From positions 1 through 32,452 of the forward strand of contig PXTX01000089.1 in assembly GCA_003023275.1 (NCBI GenBank): a stretch of 32,452 nucleotides of DNA, in the 5' to 3' direction. Positions 9,323 through 18,341 of this stretch are shown here, piece after piece. The notes under the pieces are model-generated. The model was not told the DNA's origin. It did no database searches and was given only the letters and a program-made list of their open reading frames with translations. The translations under genes were made by a program, and so were the position numbers. This DNA is from Bacteroidetes bacterium SW_4_67_19. GTDB lineage: Bacteria > Bacteroidota > Rhodothermia > Rhodothermales > Salinibacteraceae. How positions within the stretch are numbered: the stretch's first letter is position 1; every line of letters begins with the position of its first letter.

Positions 9323-9798
9323 TCAAATGCGGCTGAAGTGCTGGGGGCCGGCGTCCTCATCGTCCTCGTCCGAGTCGATGAGGTAGTCTTCGCGTCCTCG
9401 GCGACGCGCTCCCAGTCGACGGTCCAGTCGTCGCGCACCTCGAAGGCGTAGTCTTCCTCGTCGGTCTCGAAGAAGAGCGCCCCCTCGACGGGGTCGTAGA
9501 TGGCGTCGGCCTCGTCATCGGAGCGGGCGTGCTGGGCGGCGAGGACGATCAACGGCACCTTGAAGCGGTTGTCGGCGGTGGGGACGTGCTCGACTTCGCT
9601 CTGCAGGTAGGTCGCCAGCACCACGCACCCGTCGCTGCGCCCGAGGGCCGCGCGGGCGGCCTCGTAGGTCATGTCATCGGCCTCGATGGCGTCGAGGGCT
9701 TCTTCGACGAGCGGCCAGACGGCAGTGGGGGCGTCGTCGGCTTCGGCGGTGACGTCTTCCTTGCGGGGGATCGTAACGGTCAGGTCGTCGGCGTTCAC
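9323..9798 (-). CDS. Acidic protein of unknown function, apparently interrupted by a ~1-nt frameshift
   Basis: GTG start at 9798 (MNADDLTVTIPRKEDV...); frame breaks near 9385-9395. The alternative frame gives DYLIDSDEDDEDAGPQHFSRI and a TGA at 9325-9323; 476 nt is one short of a codon multiple. Confidence 0.6.
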
Positions 9799-11071
9799 GC
9801 TGGGGGGGTGGGTGGAGAAGGAAGGGGAAGGAGTCGAAACATAGGAAGTGCGCGGCGAGGGTCTCGACGAGGTCGTCTTCGATGGAAGCCAGTTCCTCCC
9901 GCTGGGCGACGTACTGGCGGAGGGCGTCTTCGAGGGTCGAGTCGCGCGTGACGACGGTGCGGCGCTCGCGCTCGGCCGGGTCCACGTCGCGCTCCAGCGA
10001 CGCCACGGCGTGCGCCGCGGAGAGCGCCTCGCGCAGGCGGCGCGTGTCCACGTCGGTGACCTGCGCCTCTTCGATGTGGTAGCGCACCCGCACGATGGCG
10101 CCGCTCAGGTCGTGCTCCTCGATTTCTTCGAGAATCGCCTCGGTCGGGTCTTCGGCCTCGCGCGCGTCCACGCGCAACGCCACGAACGACCGCGCCGGCG
10201 TCTCGACGAACTCATGCTGGGTAGACTTGTCGCCGGCCTCCTCCGCCCCGTCGGCGTCGATGTCCACCAGCACGAAGCCTTTCTTTTCGTTCCACTCCTT
10301 GAACGAGACGCGCTCGATGCTGCTGGGATAGATGACCGGCGGCCCGCCTGCGCCGTCGGGCGCGCGGTTCTGGTGCTGGTGAATGTGGCCGAGCGCCACG
10401 TAGTCGAGCGGCGCGGGGCCGAGGTCGCCGGCGGTAAACTTGGGCTCGTGTGCGATGAGGCTGGTGCGCTCCGAGCCGGCCATCTCGGCGCCCTGCACGC
10501 TGAAGTGGCCCGCCAGCACCGCCGGCAGCGACGGGTCCATCTGGGCGGCCTTCTGCTCGATGAAGTGGGTGTAGCGGTCCTCGATGAACTCGCGCAGCGC
10601 CTTCGGCGACTTGCCCTGGTGCTCGGTCTTAGAGAGAATCTTCGAGCGAATCGGCCACGGCATGGCCAGAAGCTGGAGCGGCCCGGCGGGGGTCTCGATC
10701 ACGGCGCTCTCGGGCTGGTCGAAGACGTGCACGTCGCCGTCGAGGTGGCCGAAGATATCCAGCGCCGAGGCCTTGCCGAACGTCACGGGGTGATCGTGGT
10801 TGCCGACGACCATGACGATGGGCAGCCCCGCTTCGGCGACGGGGCGCAGGCACTCGGCGAAGACCTTCTGCTGCGTGGGCGTGGGATCGGCCGTGCGGTA
10901 GGCGTCGCCGGCGAAGAGAAAGCAGTCGATGCCCTCTTCCAACCCGCGCTCCACCAGAAACTCGAAGGAGCGCTTGAAGTCGAGCACGCGCGTGTTCAGC
11001 CCCGTCTCCGGGTCCACACGCCCGAAGGTGGTAATGCCGAGGTGGATGTCGGCGGTGTGTAAGAGTTTCAT
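9674..11071 (-). CDS. sbcD: DNA repair exonuclease SbcD-like metallophosphoesterase (C-terminal boundary uncertain)
   Basis: MKLLHTADIHLGITTFGRVDPETG...FLFAGDAYRTADPT...VMVVGNHDHPVTFGK...LAGHFSVQGAE...VALGHIHQHQ...YPSSIERVSFKEWNEKKGFVLVD. Last ~40 codons overlap the next gene in another frame. Confidence 0.9.
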   Translation of the reverse strand: MKLLHTADIHLGITTFGRVDPETGLNTRVLDFKRSFEFLVERGLEEGIDCFLFAGDAYRTADPTPTQQKVFAECLRPVAEAGLPIVMVVGNHDHPVTFGKASALDIFGHLDGDVHVFDQPESAVIETPAGPLQLLAMPWPIRSKILSKTEHQGKSPKALREFIEDRYTHFIEQKAAQMDPSLPAVLAGHFSVQGAEMAGSERTSLIAHEPKFTAGDLGPAPLDYVALGHIHQHQNRAPDGAGGPPVIYPSSIERVSFKEWNEKKGFVLVDIDADGAEEAGDKSTQHEFVETPARSFVALRVDAREAEDPTEAILEEIEEHDLSGAIVRVRYHIEEAQVTDVDTRRLREALSAAHAVASLERDVDPAERERRTVVTRDSTLEDALRQYVAQREELASIEDDLVETLAAHFLCFDSFPFLLHPPPQRERRRPDRYDPPQGRRHRRSRRRPHCRLAARRRSPRRHRGR

Positions 11072-11160
11072 GTTGGTCGAAGGTTGAAAGTTGACGGTTC
11101 CTTGGCTGAAAAAGAAACGTTCACCCCTTCAACCTTACACTTTCCAACTTACCAACCCAC
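11072..11160 (-). repeat. Heptad-phased dyad array (TTGAAAG / CTTTCAA family) filling the gap between sbcD start and PBP1A copy 2 stop
   Basis: From 11077 in one 7-nt register: tcgaagg|ttgaaag|ttgacgg|ttccttg|gctgaaa|aagaaac|gttcacc|ccttcaa|ccttaca|ctttcca|acttacc. Confidence 0.85.
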
Positions 11161-13787
11161 GCGGCCCTGCTCGTCCTGGTTTTCTTTCTGCCCTCCGCCT
11201 TGCCCGTCGCTCTGCCCGCTGCCGAGGGCCTGGCCTTCGCCGTGATCGGTGGGAAGCGGGAACTGCTTGCTCTTCGACATATCGACCTTCTCCGACTGCG
11301 CGAGACGCTGAAAGTAGTCGCCCACCAGGAAGAGCGCGTTGTGGGCGCCCTGGCCCCAGAAGGTGGACCGGAAGGCCACGCGCCGGTCGTTGAAGCCCGT
11401 CCACGCGCCGGTCACCAGCTCCGGGTGCATCAGCATGAACCAGCCGTCGGCGTTTTCCTGCGTGGTGCCCGTCTTGCCGGCCAGGTCGTAGTCGCCGAGG
11501 TTCCACTGCCACCGGATGCGTCCTCGGGAGTGGGGCGCGCCTCGTAGAGCACGTTGCCGTTGCGATCTTCGATGCGGGTGACCACCTGCGGCTTGTGATA
11601 GAGGCCGCCGTTGGCGAGCGTCGAGTAGGCAGCGACCATATCCAGCAGCGTCACCTCGCCGGCCCCCAGCGCCAGGGCGGGCACCTCCTTGAGCTCGCTC
11701 TTGATGCCCATGTGGCGCGCGTAGAAGGCCACCTGCTGCGGGTTGACCAGCTTGATCATGACCCGCGCGGTGATCGTGTTGAGCGAGTTGGCCAGCCCTT
11801 CGCGCAGCGTCTTCATCTGGCCGCTCACGCCGCCGAAGTTCGACGGCGACCAGTTTTTGTTCTCCTCGGTGGCCCCCTCCATGATGTAGGTGAAGGTGCT
11901 GTCTTTGAGCGTGTAATAGGGCGAGTAGCCGTTGTCGATGGCGGCGGTGTAGACGAACGGCTTGAACGTGGAGCCGGGCTGGCGCTCCGCGAGGGCGACC
12001 TTGTCGTACTTGCCCTTCTCGAAGTCGCGCCCGCCCACCCAGGTCTTGACGTAGCCGGTGCGCGGGTCCAGCGAGACGAGCCCGGCGCTCAGGTGCCCCA
12101 GCTCGCGGCGCAGCGAGTCGGCAAACGCCTCGTTGCTCTTGAGCTGTTCGAGCGCCTCTTCTTCGCCGAGGCCCTGCTTTCCGGTCAGGTTCTTATACCG
12201 TTGCGTGCCGCGCACGTGGTCGTCCACGACCTCGGAGTGGGTGTCCCAGTAATAGCCGAACGGCTCCTCGGGATCGGCGTCGGCGTAGGCTTCGAGGTCC
12301 TCCCCCAGCTTGTAGTTCGACCGGCGGCTCCATTCGTAGTCGACGACCTTCTGAAGGCCGTCGGCTTGCTTCTCGACGGCGGCGTTGGCCATTTTTTGCA
12401 TGCGCGAGTCGAGCGTGGTGTAGACGCGCAGGCCGCCGGTGTAGAAGTTGCGGTCGTTCTTCTGGGCCCATTCTTTCATCCAGCCGCGCACGTGCTCCGC
12501 GAAATAGGGCGCGAGACTGGCCGCCAGCTCGCTGGACTGGAAGTCCGTCTCGACGGGGTCGTCTTGGTGCTTGGCGTAGAACTGGTCGGAGAGCACGCCG
12601 CGCTTTTCCATCTGCGCGAGCACCACGTTGCGCCGCTCCTTCGCGCGCTCGGGGTGGTCGAGCGGGTCGTAGTAGCTGGGCGCCTTGAGCATGCCGACGA
12701 ACGTGGCCGCCTGAAGCGGGTTCAGGGCCGTGGCGGTCGTGTCGAAGTACGTCCGCGCCGCCGCCTCGATGCCGAAGGCGTTGTTGCCGAACTCGACGGT
12801 GTTGAGGTACATGGCGATGATCTCCTTTTTGGTGTACTGCCGCTCGATTTGCACGGCAGTGATCATCTCCTTGACCTTGCGCTCGACGGTGCGCTCGTAG
12901 CCGATCTGTTTGTTGTAGAGGTTGCGCGCGAGCTGCTGCGTGATCGTGGAGCCGCCCTCCACGTCGCCGATGCCGGTGAGCTTGTAGATCAGGGTGCGCC
13001 CCACGGCCCCGATGGTGCGGTAAATGTCCATCCCCCAGTGCTCGTGGAAGCGGTGGTCCTCCGTCGCCACGAGCGCCTCGACGAGCGACTCGGAGAGCTG
13101 GTCGAACGTGACCATCGAGCGATTCTGTGTGGCGTAGCGCGCCAGCACCTTGCCGTCGGCGGTGTAGGCGATGGTCGCCTGGTCGAGCTCGGGGTTCTCG
13201 ATCTGCTTCGTGGAAGGCAGGTTGCCGCTGGTGGCCTGCACCGCGAAGTAGCCGCCCAGCCCCAGCACCGCCAGCAACGCCAGCCCGGCGAGGAGGCTCA
13301 CCGCAAAGGCGGCCTGCGCCTGCTCCGGCCCCAAACGCCGGTGAAAGAACCCGCGCAACCCGCGCCGCGGCCGCTGCCGGTGCGACCAGGGCGCCTCGCC
13401 GTCGCCGTTTCCGTCGTCTCCGCCCGTGCCGTACGAGCCGCCGCCCCCGTGTCCGTAGCCGCCGTTGCCCGCTCCTCCCCTTCCGCCCGCGCCCGATCCG
13501 CCCGCGCCTGACGCGCCGGTTTGCTCTTCAGGCGGAACGTCCCCGGCAGAGGACGACGCGGCGCCCGGCGGGGCGTACTCCGTTTCGGATGAAGAAGACG
13601 AATCGGACGCGGGCGACGCCCCCTCCGAGATGCCTCGCTCCGCGCCGCCTTCGCTGCTGCGTTCGGTGCGGGAAGGCTTGCGCTGGCTGGGGTCGTCGAA
13701 GTAGCGCTGCAACTCTTCGTCGGAGTAGTCGTTGTTGCGCTCTGAATCGCCGGGCGCACCGGAGGAAGAACGCGGATCGTCGGCCAT
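11149..13787 (-). pseudogene. Penicillin-binding protein 1A-type (copy 2), with internal deletion/frameshift in the transpeptidase domain (pseudogene or assembly error)
   Basis: ORF 11430-13787 carries GT51 and transpeptidase motifs (GGSTITQQLARN, ERQPGSTFKPFVYTAAI) then leaves frame after RIEDRNGNVLYEARPTPEDA. The other frame continues RIRWQWNLGDYDLAGKTGTTQENADGWFMLMHPELVTGAWTGFN... to TAA at 11149. Confidence 0.85.
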
Positions 13788-13868
13788 GACGAGAGATGGG
13801 AAGAAAAGAGAAGAACGAGCGGCTGGGAGCCCAAAATGAGGAGATCGAATGAGGGTATCGCCCAGCGC

Positions 13869-14636
13869 TCAAGCCGGGGCACAGGCATCGTCCGCTTCAA
13901 TGCTGCTTGCGCGCGTGCCGTTCCAGCGCCGCAGCCGCGCCTCGCCGCTGGGGGCGACGGTCGCGAAGGTGCGGTCGGTGTGCCACGCGCCGGTGTTGAG
14001 GTAGAGGCCCTCGGCCCAGGCGCGGCGCTCGGGCCGGTGGCTGTGCCCCATCACGACCAGCTCGGCGGAGGTGCGGCGCAGCATTCGGCGGGCCGCGCGG
14101 CGCAGAGCGCGCACGCGCTCCGGGTCCACCTTCGCTTCGTGAAAGGTGCGGTTGAACGCCTGCGCCAGCGCCAGCGCGCCGCCGGCGGGCAGGAGGCGGC
14201 GGTACAGCGAGGCGACGGCCTCCGAGCGCATCAGCGGGCGCAGGCGGCGGTAGAGCGGATCGGTCGCGTCGTAGGCGTCGCCGTGAGTCAGTACGGTGCG
14301 GCGCCCGCCCAGCCGCCCCACCCAGCGCACGGGGAGCACCTCGACGCCGAGTTCATTTTTGAAATAATCCCGGTGCCACAGGTCGTGGTTGCCGGCGAGG
14401 TAGGTGACGGGCACGCCCCGGTCGGTCCACTCGGCCAGCAGCCCCTGAAAGCGCGCGAAGCCTTTGGGCACGAGCGTGCGGTACTCGATGTAGGCGTCGA
14501 ACACGTCGCCCAGCAGCACGAGGCGCTCCGCGCGGCCTTCGCAGGCGCGCAGGCAGTCGATCAGCGCGGCCTCCTTGCGGCGCTCCGCCGCCGCCGCCCC
14601 GCGCCCGAAGTGCATGTCGCCGACGATGAGCGTCAA
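13869..14636 (-). CDS. lpxH: UDP-2,3-diacylglucosamine hydrolase-like metallophosphoesterase
   Basis: LTLIVGDMHFG...LVLLGDVFDAY...TYLAGNHDLWHRDYF...VLTHGDAYD...ELVVMGHSHRPE. TTG at 14636 is the likely start; the longer ORF runs through a repeat array. Confidence 0.75.
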   Translation of the reverse strand: MTLIVGDMHFGRGAAAAERRKEAALIDCLRACEGRAERLVLLGDVFDAYIEYRTLVPKGFARFQGLLAEWTDRGVPVTYLAGNHDLWHRDYFKNELGVEVLPVRWVGRLGGRRTVLTHGDAYDATDPLYRRLRPLMRSEAVASLYRRLLPAGGALALAQAFNRTFHEAKVDPERVRALRRAARRMLRRTSAELVVMGHSHRPERRAWAEGLYLNTGAWHTDRTFATVAPSGEARLRRWNGTRASSIEADDACAPA

Positions 14637-14664
14637 GGGTGCGGGCGTGCGGGAGTGTGGGCGT
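14635..14664 (-). repeat. 8-nt array (GTGCGGGN)x3, C/A-rich on the coding strand, abutting the lpxH-like start
   Basis: gtgcgggc|gtgcggga|gtgtgggc read on + strand. Confidence 0.7.
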
Positions 14665-14698
14665 TCTCGCCTGGGCAGGCGCACCTGCTGACCGAAAA

Positions 14699-14726
14699 AC
14701 GTTCGACCTTCCCCTTCAACGTTCCT
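14699..14726 (-). repeat. Heptamer run (acgttcg|accttcc|ccttcaa|cgttcct) overlapping the 3' end of the candidate small ORF
   Basis: Same TTGAAGG/CCTTCAA family as at 11077 and 23000. Confidence 0.55.
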
Positions 14727-14874
14727 GCCCCGCCATGCCGTCTTGCTGGATGAGCACTTCGTCGAAGGCGATGTCTTCGGCGGACTGGGCTTTTCGGGGA
14801 TTCAGCTCGTGGGCATCGCGGTGACGCTCTTCGTGGCCGTCCTGGTTGGTGCTTCCGAAAAACCGCTGGAGCAT
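14716..14874 (-). CDS. Candidate small protein (52 aa)
   Basis: ATG 14874: MLQRFFGSTNQDGHEERHRDAHELNPRKAQSAEDIAFDEVLIQQDGMAGQER*; protein-like composition and codon usage, below the ORF-track size cut. Confidence 0.35.
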   Translation of the reverse strand: MLQRFFGSTNQDGHEERHRDAHELNPRKAQSAEDIAFDEVLIQQDGMAGQER

Positions 14875-15156
14875 GAGCCGGGCGTCGGGAGAGAAAGAGC
14901 GGGGCGCCCGCGTGAAGCCGCTTGCGTGAAAGAAGGGGACGGAGGACCCCCGCTGGGCACGCAGCGAAAAAGCACTTCGCCCGCGCAGGGTTTCCAGCGC
15001 AACGCAGCTTCAAGCGGGACGTCCCGGAGCGACTGCCGGCCCTGCCAGACGCACAGCGTGAAAATGTCGCCCTCCTTCCCGGCCAGCGGGCACCGTCCGA
15101 ACGGGAGTTCGTTGGATTTTTAACGCGGTCCCGAGGGGAGGAACGCCCGCCTGGAT

Positions 15157-15199
15157 AGCGCTTTCGCGTTACGCCTTGCTTGCGTTGAAAGCGCTTTCA
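15157..15199. promoter_or_regulatory. Putative LacI-family operator pair upstream of gdhA
   Basis: Perfect palindrome TGAAAGCGCTTTCA at 15186-15199 plus AGCGCTTTC at 15157-15165; the AGCGCTTTC cores are 33 bp apart (about 3 helical turns). Confidence 0.65.
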
Positions 15200-15249
15200 C
15201 CATCGTTATTTTTCTCACAAAACAAGGTGCTTCTTGCACCGCTCATTTC

Positions 15250-16606
15250 ATGAAAGCTCCCGCCGCCTCTCCTCCAGAACAGGTCCTTCCCTCTGACGGC
15301 TCCGTCACCGAAAACACCGAGCACGTCTCGTTTTTCGAGCAGGTCAACCAGATGTTCGACCGCGCCGCCGCCCACACCGACCACGGGCCCGGCCTCTTGA
15401 ACCAGATGAAGATCTGCAACAACATCTGCCAGTTCGAATTTCCCATCGAGCGCGACGAGGGCGGGATCGAGGTTATTCGCGCCTTTCGTTCGGAGCATTC
15501 CCACCACAAGACGCCCACCAAGGGCGGCATCCGCTACGCCACCAGCGTCAACGAGAACGAAGTGATGGCCCTCTCGGCGCTGATGAGCTACAAGTGCGCC
15601 ATCGTGGACGTGCCCTTCGGCGGAGCCAAGGGCGGGGTTGTATGCGATCCGAACGAGATGAGTCCGGGAGAGTTGGAGCGGCTCACTCGGCGCTATACCG
15701 CCGACTTGTTCGACGTGTTTGGGCCCGATAAGGACATCCCGGCTCCCGACATGAACACGAACGAGCAGATCATGGCGTGGGTGCTTGACACCTACTCGAT
15801 GCACGCGCGGCAGACGGAAAACGCCGTCGTGACGGGCAAGCCGGTGGGTCAGGGCGGCGTGCGGGGCGACCGTCATCGTGCAGGGCCTCGGCAACGTGGG
15901 CAGCCACGCCGCGCGCTTTCTGGAACAAGGCGGCGCGACGGTCGTCGGGGTCTCGGAGTTGGAGGGGGCGCTCTACGACGAAGGCGGCCTCGACATGGAG
16001 GCGCTGTTGGAGCACCGCGCGGAGACCGGCTCCATCGAAGGCTTCGGCGACGCGCACTTTACCGAACACGGCGCCGAGGCGCTCGAATGGGAGTGCGACA
16101 TCCTCATCCCCGCCGCCCTGGAGGGGGTCATCACCGAGGCCAATGCCCCGCGCGTGCGGGCCAGCATCATCGGCGAGGCGGCCAACGGCCCCATCACCAA
16201 CGCCGCCGACAAGATCCTGCGCGAGAAGAACGTGATGATTCTGCCGGACGTCTACCTCAACGCCGGCGGCGTGACGGTTTCCTACTTCGAGTGGCTGCGC
16301 AACCTCTCGCACGTGCGCTTCGGGCGCATGTCGAAGCGCTTCGAGAAGCGCAGCGCCGAGCGCATCCTCAAGAGCGTCGAGGAGCTGACAGGCCGCTCCT
16401 TTCCCAACTCGGTGTTCGAGGACGTGGCTACCGGCGCCAGCGAGGAAGACCTCGTCAACAGCGGCCTGGAGGAGACGATGATCCACGCCTACCAGGAGAT
16501 CCGCGAGATCGCCGCGCGCGAGAGCGTGGACTTGCGCACTGCCGCCTTCATCAGCGCCATCGACAAGATCGGCGTGGCCTACGGCGAGCTGGGGATCTTC
16601 CCGTAG
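15250..16606 (+). pseudogene. gdhA: Glutamate dehydrogenase, with internal deletion/frameshift near 15865 (pseudogene or assembly error)
   Basis: N-part MKAPAASPPEQ...LLNQMKICNNICQFEFPIERDEGG...HKTPTKGGIRY...VDVPFGGAKGGV...NAVVTGKPVGQGGVRG; C-part in another frame GATVIVQGLGNVGSHAARFLEQGGATVVGVSE...IGEAANGPITNAADKIL...LPDVYLNAGGVTVSYFEW...GELGIFP. Confidence 0.88.
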
Positions 16607-16629
16607 TGTTCTGGTGTTGGGGTGCAGGT
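16606..16629 (+). repeat. 8-nt array (GTGTTNNN family) starting at the last base of the gdhA stop codon
   Basis: TAgtgttctg|gtgttggg|gtgcaggt. Confidence 0.75.
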
Positions 16630-16640
16630 TTTGGCCGCTG

Positions 16641-17729
16641 TCACCGTTTGCTCGAACGGCGCGCCTGGAGGACCGGCGTCATGCGTTCGGCCACGCGCTC
16701 CGGGTCGTCGGGGTGGGCCATGCGGTACATCAGGCGCTGCACGGCGCGCTCGCCGACCTCGTGCATGCCCTGCGACACGCTGGAGAGGCCCAGAAAGCGG
16801 CTCGTCTTCACGTCGTCGTAGCCGACGAGCGCGACGTCGGCGGGCACTTCTTTGCCGGCCTCACGCAGGGCCGTCCAGGCGCCCACCGCGTGCACATCGC
16901 TGGAGCAAAAGACGGCCGTGACCGGCGGGTCGGCCATCAGGAGCTGGCGCATGGCTTCGCGACCGGCCTCTTCGCTGAAGCCGGCGTGCTTGCTGGTTTG
17001 CCCGCTCACGACGAGCGACGCGTCGAACGGCAGGCCCGCCTCCTCGAGCACGGCGCGGTAGCCCTCGATGCGGCGCTCCTGGAGGGGCATCTCGTTGCGC
17101 GTGCGAATCAGGCCGATGCGCTCGTGGCCCTGCTCGATGAGGTGGGCGGTCGCGGCGCGCGCGCCGGCGTGGTCGTCCCAGGTAAAGCTGTCGAGCCCGT
17201 CGCGCTCGTCGCCGATCAAGACCGCCGGGGCGCGCCAGGCGCGCAGCTCGTCGGCAGCGGCTTCATCGACGATGGCGCCGGCCACGAGCAACCCGTCGAC
17301 GGTGCCCTGGTCGAGAAAGTGCGCCAGCTCGGCGTTCGGGTCCTCCGAGCCGAGGTCGCGCACCAGCAGGTCGACGTTGCGCCCGCGCAGGCTCAGGCGG
17401 ATGCCCTTCATCAGTTCGTTGTGAAAGGGCGTAATGAAGCTCGGCAGCGCCACGGCGATCATGCGCGTCTGCTGCTCGGCGAGGGTGCGCGCGGTGCGGT
17501 CGGGCCGGTAGCTCAGCTCCCGAATAGCCGCCTCGACGCGCTCGCGCGTCTCTTCGGCCACGTTGTCCGCGTCGTTCATCACGCGCGAGACGGTGGCCAC
17601 CGACGTGCCGCTCCTGGAGGCCACGTCGTAGATGGTGGCCTTGGGGGGCGAGGCGTCGTCGGAGGACGCTTCGTCAGCAGTCGCGTCGTCAGAAGTGGCG
17701 CCGGGGGCGGAGTCGCTGGAAGGAGGCAC
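16641..17729 (-). CDS. LacI-family transcriptional regulator
   Basis: 362 aa; KATIYDVASRSGTSVATVSRVMNDADNVAEETRERVEAAIRELSYRPDRTARTLAEQQTRMIAVALP HTH/hinge plus periplasmic-binding fold. Confidence 0.95.
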   Translation of the reverse strand: MPPSSDSAPGATSDDATADEASSDDASPPKATIYDVASRSGTSVATVSRVMNDADNVAEETRERVEAAIRELSYRPDRTARTLAEQQTRMIAVALPSFITPFHNELMKGIRLSLRGRNVDLLVRDLGSEDPNAELAHFLDQGTVDGLLVAGAIVDEAAADELRAWRAPAVLIGDERDGLDSFTWDDHAGARAATAHLIEQGHERIGLIRTRNEMPLQERRIEGYRAVLEEAGLPFDASLVVSGQTSKHAGFSEEAGREAMRQLLMADPPVTAVFCSSDVHAVGAWTALREAGKEVPADVALVGYDDVKTSRFLGLSSVSQGMHEVGERAVQRLMYRMAHPDDPERVAERMTPVLQARRSSKR

Positions 17730-17759
17730 GGGGGCGGAAGCGGTCGGCGGAAAGCGGGA

Positions 17760-17802
17760 GCGAACGGCGGAAAGCCGGGGGGGTCCACGTTACCGATTGA
17801 AG
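17760..17802. repeat. Dispersed intergenic repeat, copy 2 of 2
   Basis: gcgaacggcggaaagccgggggggtccacgttaccgattgaag; see 6828-6873. Confidence 0.75.
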
Positions 17803-17807
17803 CGGCA

Positions 17808-18188
17808 TCAGGCCGAGGCGGGCTCGGCGGGATCTTCGGGATTGCGCTCGGCTCCGTGGTCGATGAGGCGGGCCGTCAGGTCGGCGCCGTGGCCAAAGAT
17901 GACTTCCGTCTCGTTCTCGGGGTGCGCGCCGATGTGCACGTTGTGGAAGGCCTCCCAGCACCGGTAGATGGCCAGGCTGGAGTAGCCCCTCGCCTCGGAG
18001 TTGATGTCGCCGCGCCAGCAGATGACGACCTGCCCGTTGTGAAAGATGCAGCCGTCGAGGACGCGCCCGGTGCCGCTCACGCCGCTCGTTTCGCGCTCGT
18101 CGCCTTCGGCGTGCGAGTCGGAGTCTGCCTGCGCGGGGGAAGCGTCCTCGGGACGAGACGAATCGTCGGAGGGGGCGTCATGCGGCAT
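17808..18188 (-). CDS. Acidic hypothetical protein
   Basis: From ATG 18188 MPHDAPSDDSSRPED...GRVLDGCIFHNGQVVICWRGDINSEARGYSSLAIYRCWEAFHNVHIGAHPENETEVIF. Confidence 0.65.
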   Translation of the reverse strand: MPHDAPSDDSSRPEDASPAQADSDSHAEGDERETSGVSGTGRVLDGCIFHNGQVVICWRGDINSEARGYSSLAIYRCWEAFHNVHIGAHPENETEVIFGHGADLTARLIDHGAERNPEDPAEPASA

Positions 18189-18341
18189 GGCAACAGGGTC
18201 ATCCGGGCGAGAGAAGATAAACGCACGGACCAGATAAAAGGCCCGGTGGTCTTTCGTTTGTTCCACTCGTACCCAGATGCCTCGTCGAGGTTCGCGCGCG
18301 CACCGGGATCGCGCACTGGGGTCGCGTGCCGGCGGCCAGGC

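Noticed and set aside
15186-15199. CcpA cre site
   Set aside because: The sequence fits the cre consensus, but gene content is not Firmicutes; a generic LacI-family operator is the more careful call.
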